A DNA stretch of 64,000 nt, from the NCBI GenBank assembly GCA_051294375.1, contig CM119264.1, positions 17,310,278 to 17,374,277 on the forward strand. The letters run 5' to 3'. Shown here piece by piece: positions 62,752 to 64,000 of the stretch (positions are counted from its first letter, which is position 1; each line of letters opens with the position of its first letter). Origin of the DNA: Paraspadella gotoi (lineage: Eukaryota; Chaetognatha). The notes under the pieces were generated by a model. The model was not told where the DNA came from and did no database searches. It saw nothing but the letters and a program-made list of their open reading frames with translations. A program made the translations under genes and the position numbers.

Positions 62752-62983
62752 ATGTACGTCATGCCATTTTCCAAGATTATTACTTGTTGCTTGCTTTCCT
62801 TCGTCATCGCAAGAATCGCGTCGCAGTCTCCATGGAAACCGGGTGAGTCTAAAGTCGACACCGAAAAAAATGTCTGGGCTTTTCGTGCAGTTGTTTTTTA
62901 CGGAAGGTTTATGTTTACAACTGCTGGGTACATTTGGTACCCATTTTTAAAGGAATTGTATGGGCAAGAGAGAGAAAAAAGAG

Positions 62984-63063
<80 letters not shown>

Positions 63064-64000
63064 AAAAGAGAGATATTATTCGCTTTTCTCTACCAAGGTT
63101 CTTGCCTGGGTCGATGTGGAACTTACCGCTTCGATAAACTCAATGACATCCGATGTCAATGTGACGAATTCTGTCGCCGCGAGAGTGACTGTTGTTCCGA
63201 CTTTGATCAGAGATGCCGCGGGATCGTCACCAACCTCACCCAAAGCGCGTGAGAAGAATATCACAAATTGTAAATTTTTACTGTTTTTCTAAGACGCTCA
63301 TTTTAAGAAATTCGTCCGAAAATATCAAATTATAAAGTTTTTTGTCCTTCCAATCATAATTTCGTTAGATAGATTTGATTGATATGAATAGAATGACAAT
63401 ATGCCATACTGCGTTAATTTTAAAATTTATAATAAATTTTTTTTACATAAATATTCATTAGTACAATGTTGTTCATTTCATAGTCCTCACTTTTTAGAAT
63501 TTTAATTAAAGTTGAATTTAGAATTTTTACAACGCGTTAATGTAGGACATTGTACGTATATGCATGTGTAAATGACAATAGAAAAAAATCCTTTCGCCTT
63601 CCCTTTTCAAAATCTCTCAGCATCCAGTGCGAGCCGTTTTACATCAGCGAGGAACACACTTTCGGAATTTACGTCGTCACGGATTGCAATCCCGAGTTCT
63701 ACTCGGGGGACGCGTCCCAAAGGCAGGAAACCTGGCGAGAAAATTCGCCGGGAGGCCGCGACGCCGAATTCCAAATTTCGCCCACCCTTCGCCGCCACGC
63801 CCAACGATGCGTCGACGCTTCTCGCCTCGTCCGCCTCTTTCATCTGGGCAAGTCTTTTCCGGCGAATCGACTGGTGGACGTCACGCCGGTGACGGAGCTA
63901 GTGGCCGGAGGAACGCGCGTTCGAGCTCATTATCGCAACGTACACTGCTACTTGTGCAACTTGCCGTCAGCGGACAGTCAGATCCGCTACTGGTCGGCAC
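62752..64000 (+). CDS. Secreted/extracellular protein with somatomedin-B domain, 5' part (runs off window)
   Basis: Three exons: 62752-62842, 63098-63248 and 63621 to beyond 64000, all in phase. Exon 1 gives a signal peptide (MPFSKIITCCLLSFVIARIA). Exon 2 is a full somatomedin-B domain: SCLGRCGTYRF, IRCQCDEFC, then DCCSDFDQRC, eight Cys in the family spacing. Exon 3 is open for 126 codons, includes CEPFYISEEH, and ends with YRNVHCYLCNLPSA, a Cys-rich motif known from extracellular regions of some arthropod adhesion-GPCR-like receptors. Membrane anchorage is therefore possible but lies outside the window. A second in-frame ATG at 62761 could be the start. Introns are short; the first contains a GA tract. 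Confidence 0.83.

Larger units (their letters stand above)
60569..64000. repeat. Right arm of the inverted repeat
   Basis: Begins directly after the 25-N gap at the base pairing with 60290. The spacer (60291-60568) contains a CT tract, a (cga)n run and the gap. Genes in this arm read cleanly, unlike those in the left arm. Confidence 0.92.

Overview
This is eukaryotic nuclear DNA from an invertebrate animal. Every convincing gene is split by GT-AG introns, and the protein types are animal ones: a nucleoplasmin-family protein, LSM14/Trailer-hitch, a secreted chymotrypsin-fold protease ending in two ShKT domains, an immunoglobulin-superfamily receptor and a somatomedin-B protein. The mix suggests a protostome, but the sequence alone does not fix the phylum. 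The window is gene-poor and very rich in CT/GA and other microsatellites. It holds four runs of N (6035-6044, 32414-32438, 48241-48290, 60544-60568). Long Ser/Leu or Arg/Glu reading frames over the microsatellites are not genes.

Layout. 1-12.3 kb: no supportable gene, mainly simple repeats and purine/pyrimidine-rich DNA. 12.36-15.0 kb (minus): a complete secreted serine protease, seven exons, with two equal-length alternative versions of the exon that carries the catalytic serine. 15.7-20.97 kb (plus): three genes head to tail, nucleoplasmin-like, divergent cyclophilin and LSM14, with gaps of 267 bp (donor of one to start of next 244 bp from stop) and 75 bp and splice-acceptor-like AGs just before the downstream starts. 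This looks like a possible operon. 22.8-23.3 kb: a MITE-like element. 23.6-47.4 kb (minus): exons of a large Ig-superfamily transmembrane receptor; the 3' half is continuous in phase from 31.0 kb to its stop, and the 5' part is a scatter of Ig exons between large introns. 48.8-51.0 kb (minus): a decayed Ty3/gypsy-type retrotransposon. 56.8-64 kb: a very large inverted repeat carrying a somatomedin-B gene twice, intact on the plus strand of the right arm and frameshifted on the minus strand of the left arm.

Two duplications abut 25-N gaps: a ~1 kb direct repeat at 31.4/32.4 kb and the inverted repeat around 60.4 kb. Their copies differ mostly by small indels, many in homopolymers, so both are more likely assembly faults (unmerged overlapping contig ends, a misplaced haplotig) than biology. 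The most interesting biology is the duplicated catalytic exon of the ShKT protease, the operon-like trio, and the cyclophilin that has lost its active-site residues. All exon boundaries were read by eye from the sequence and checked for phase; no transcript data or database search was available.
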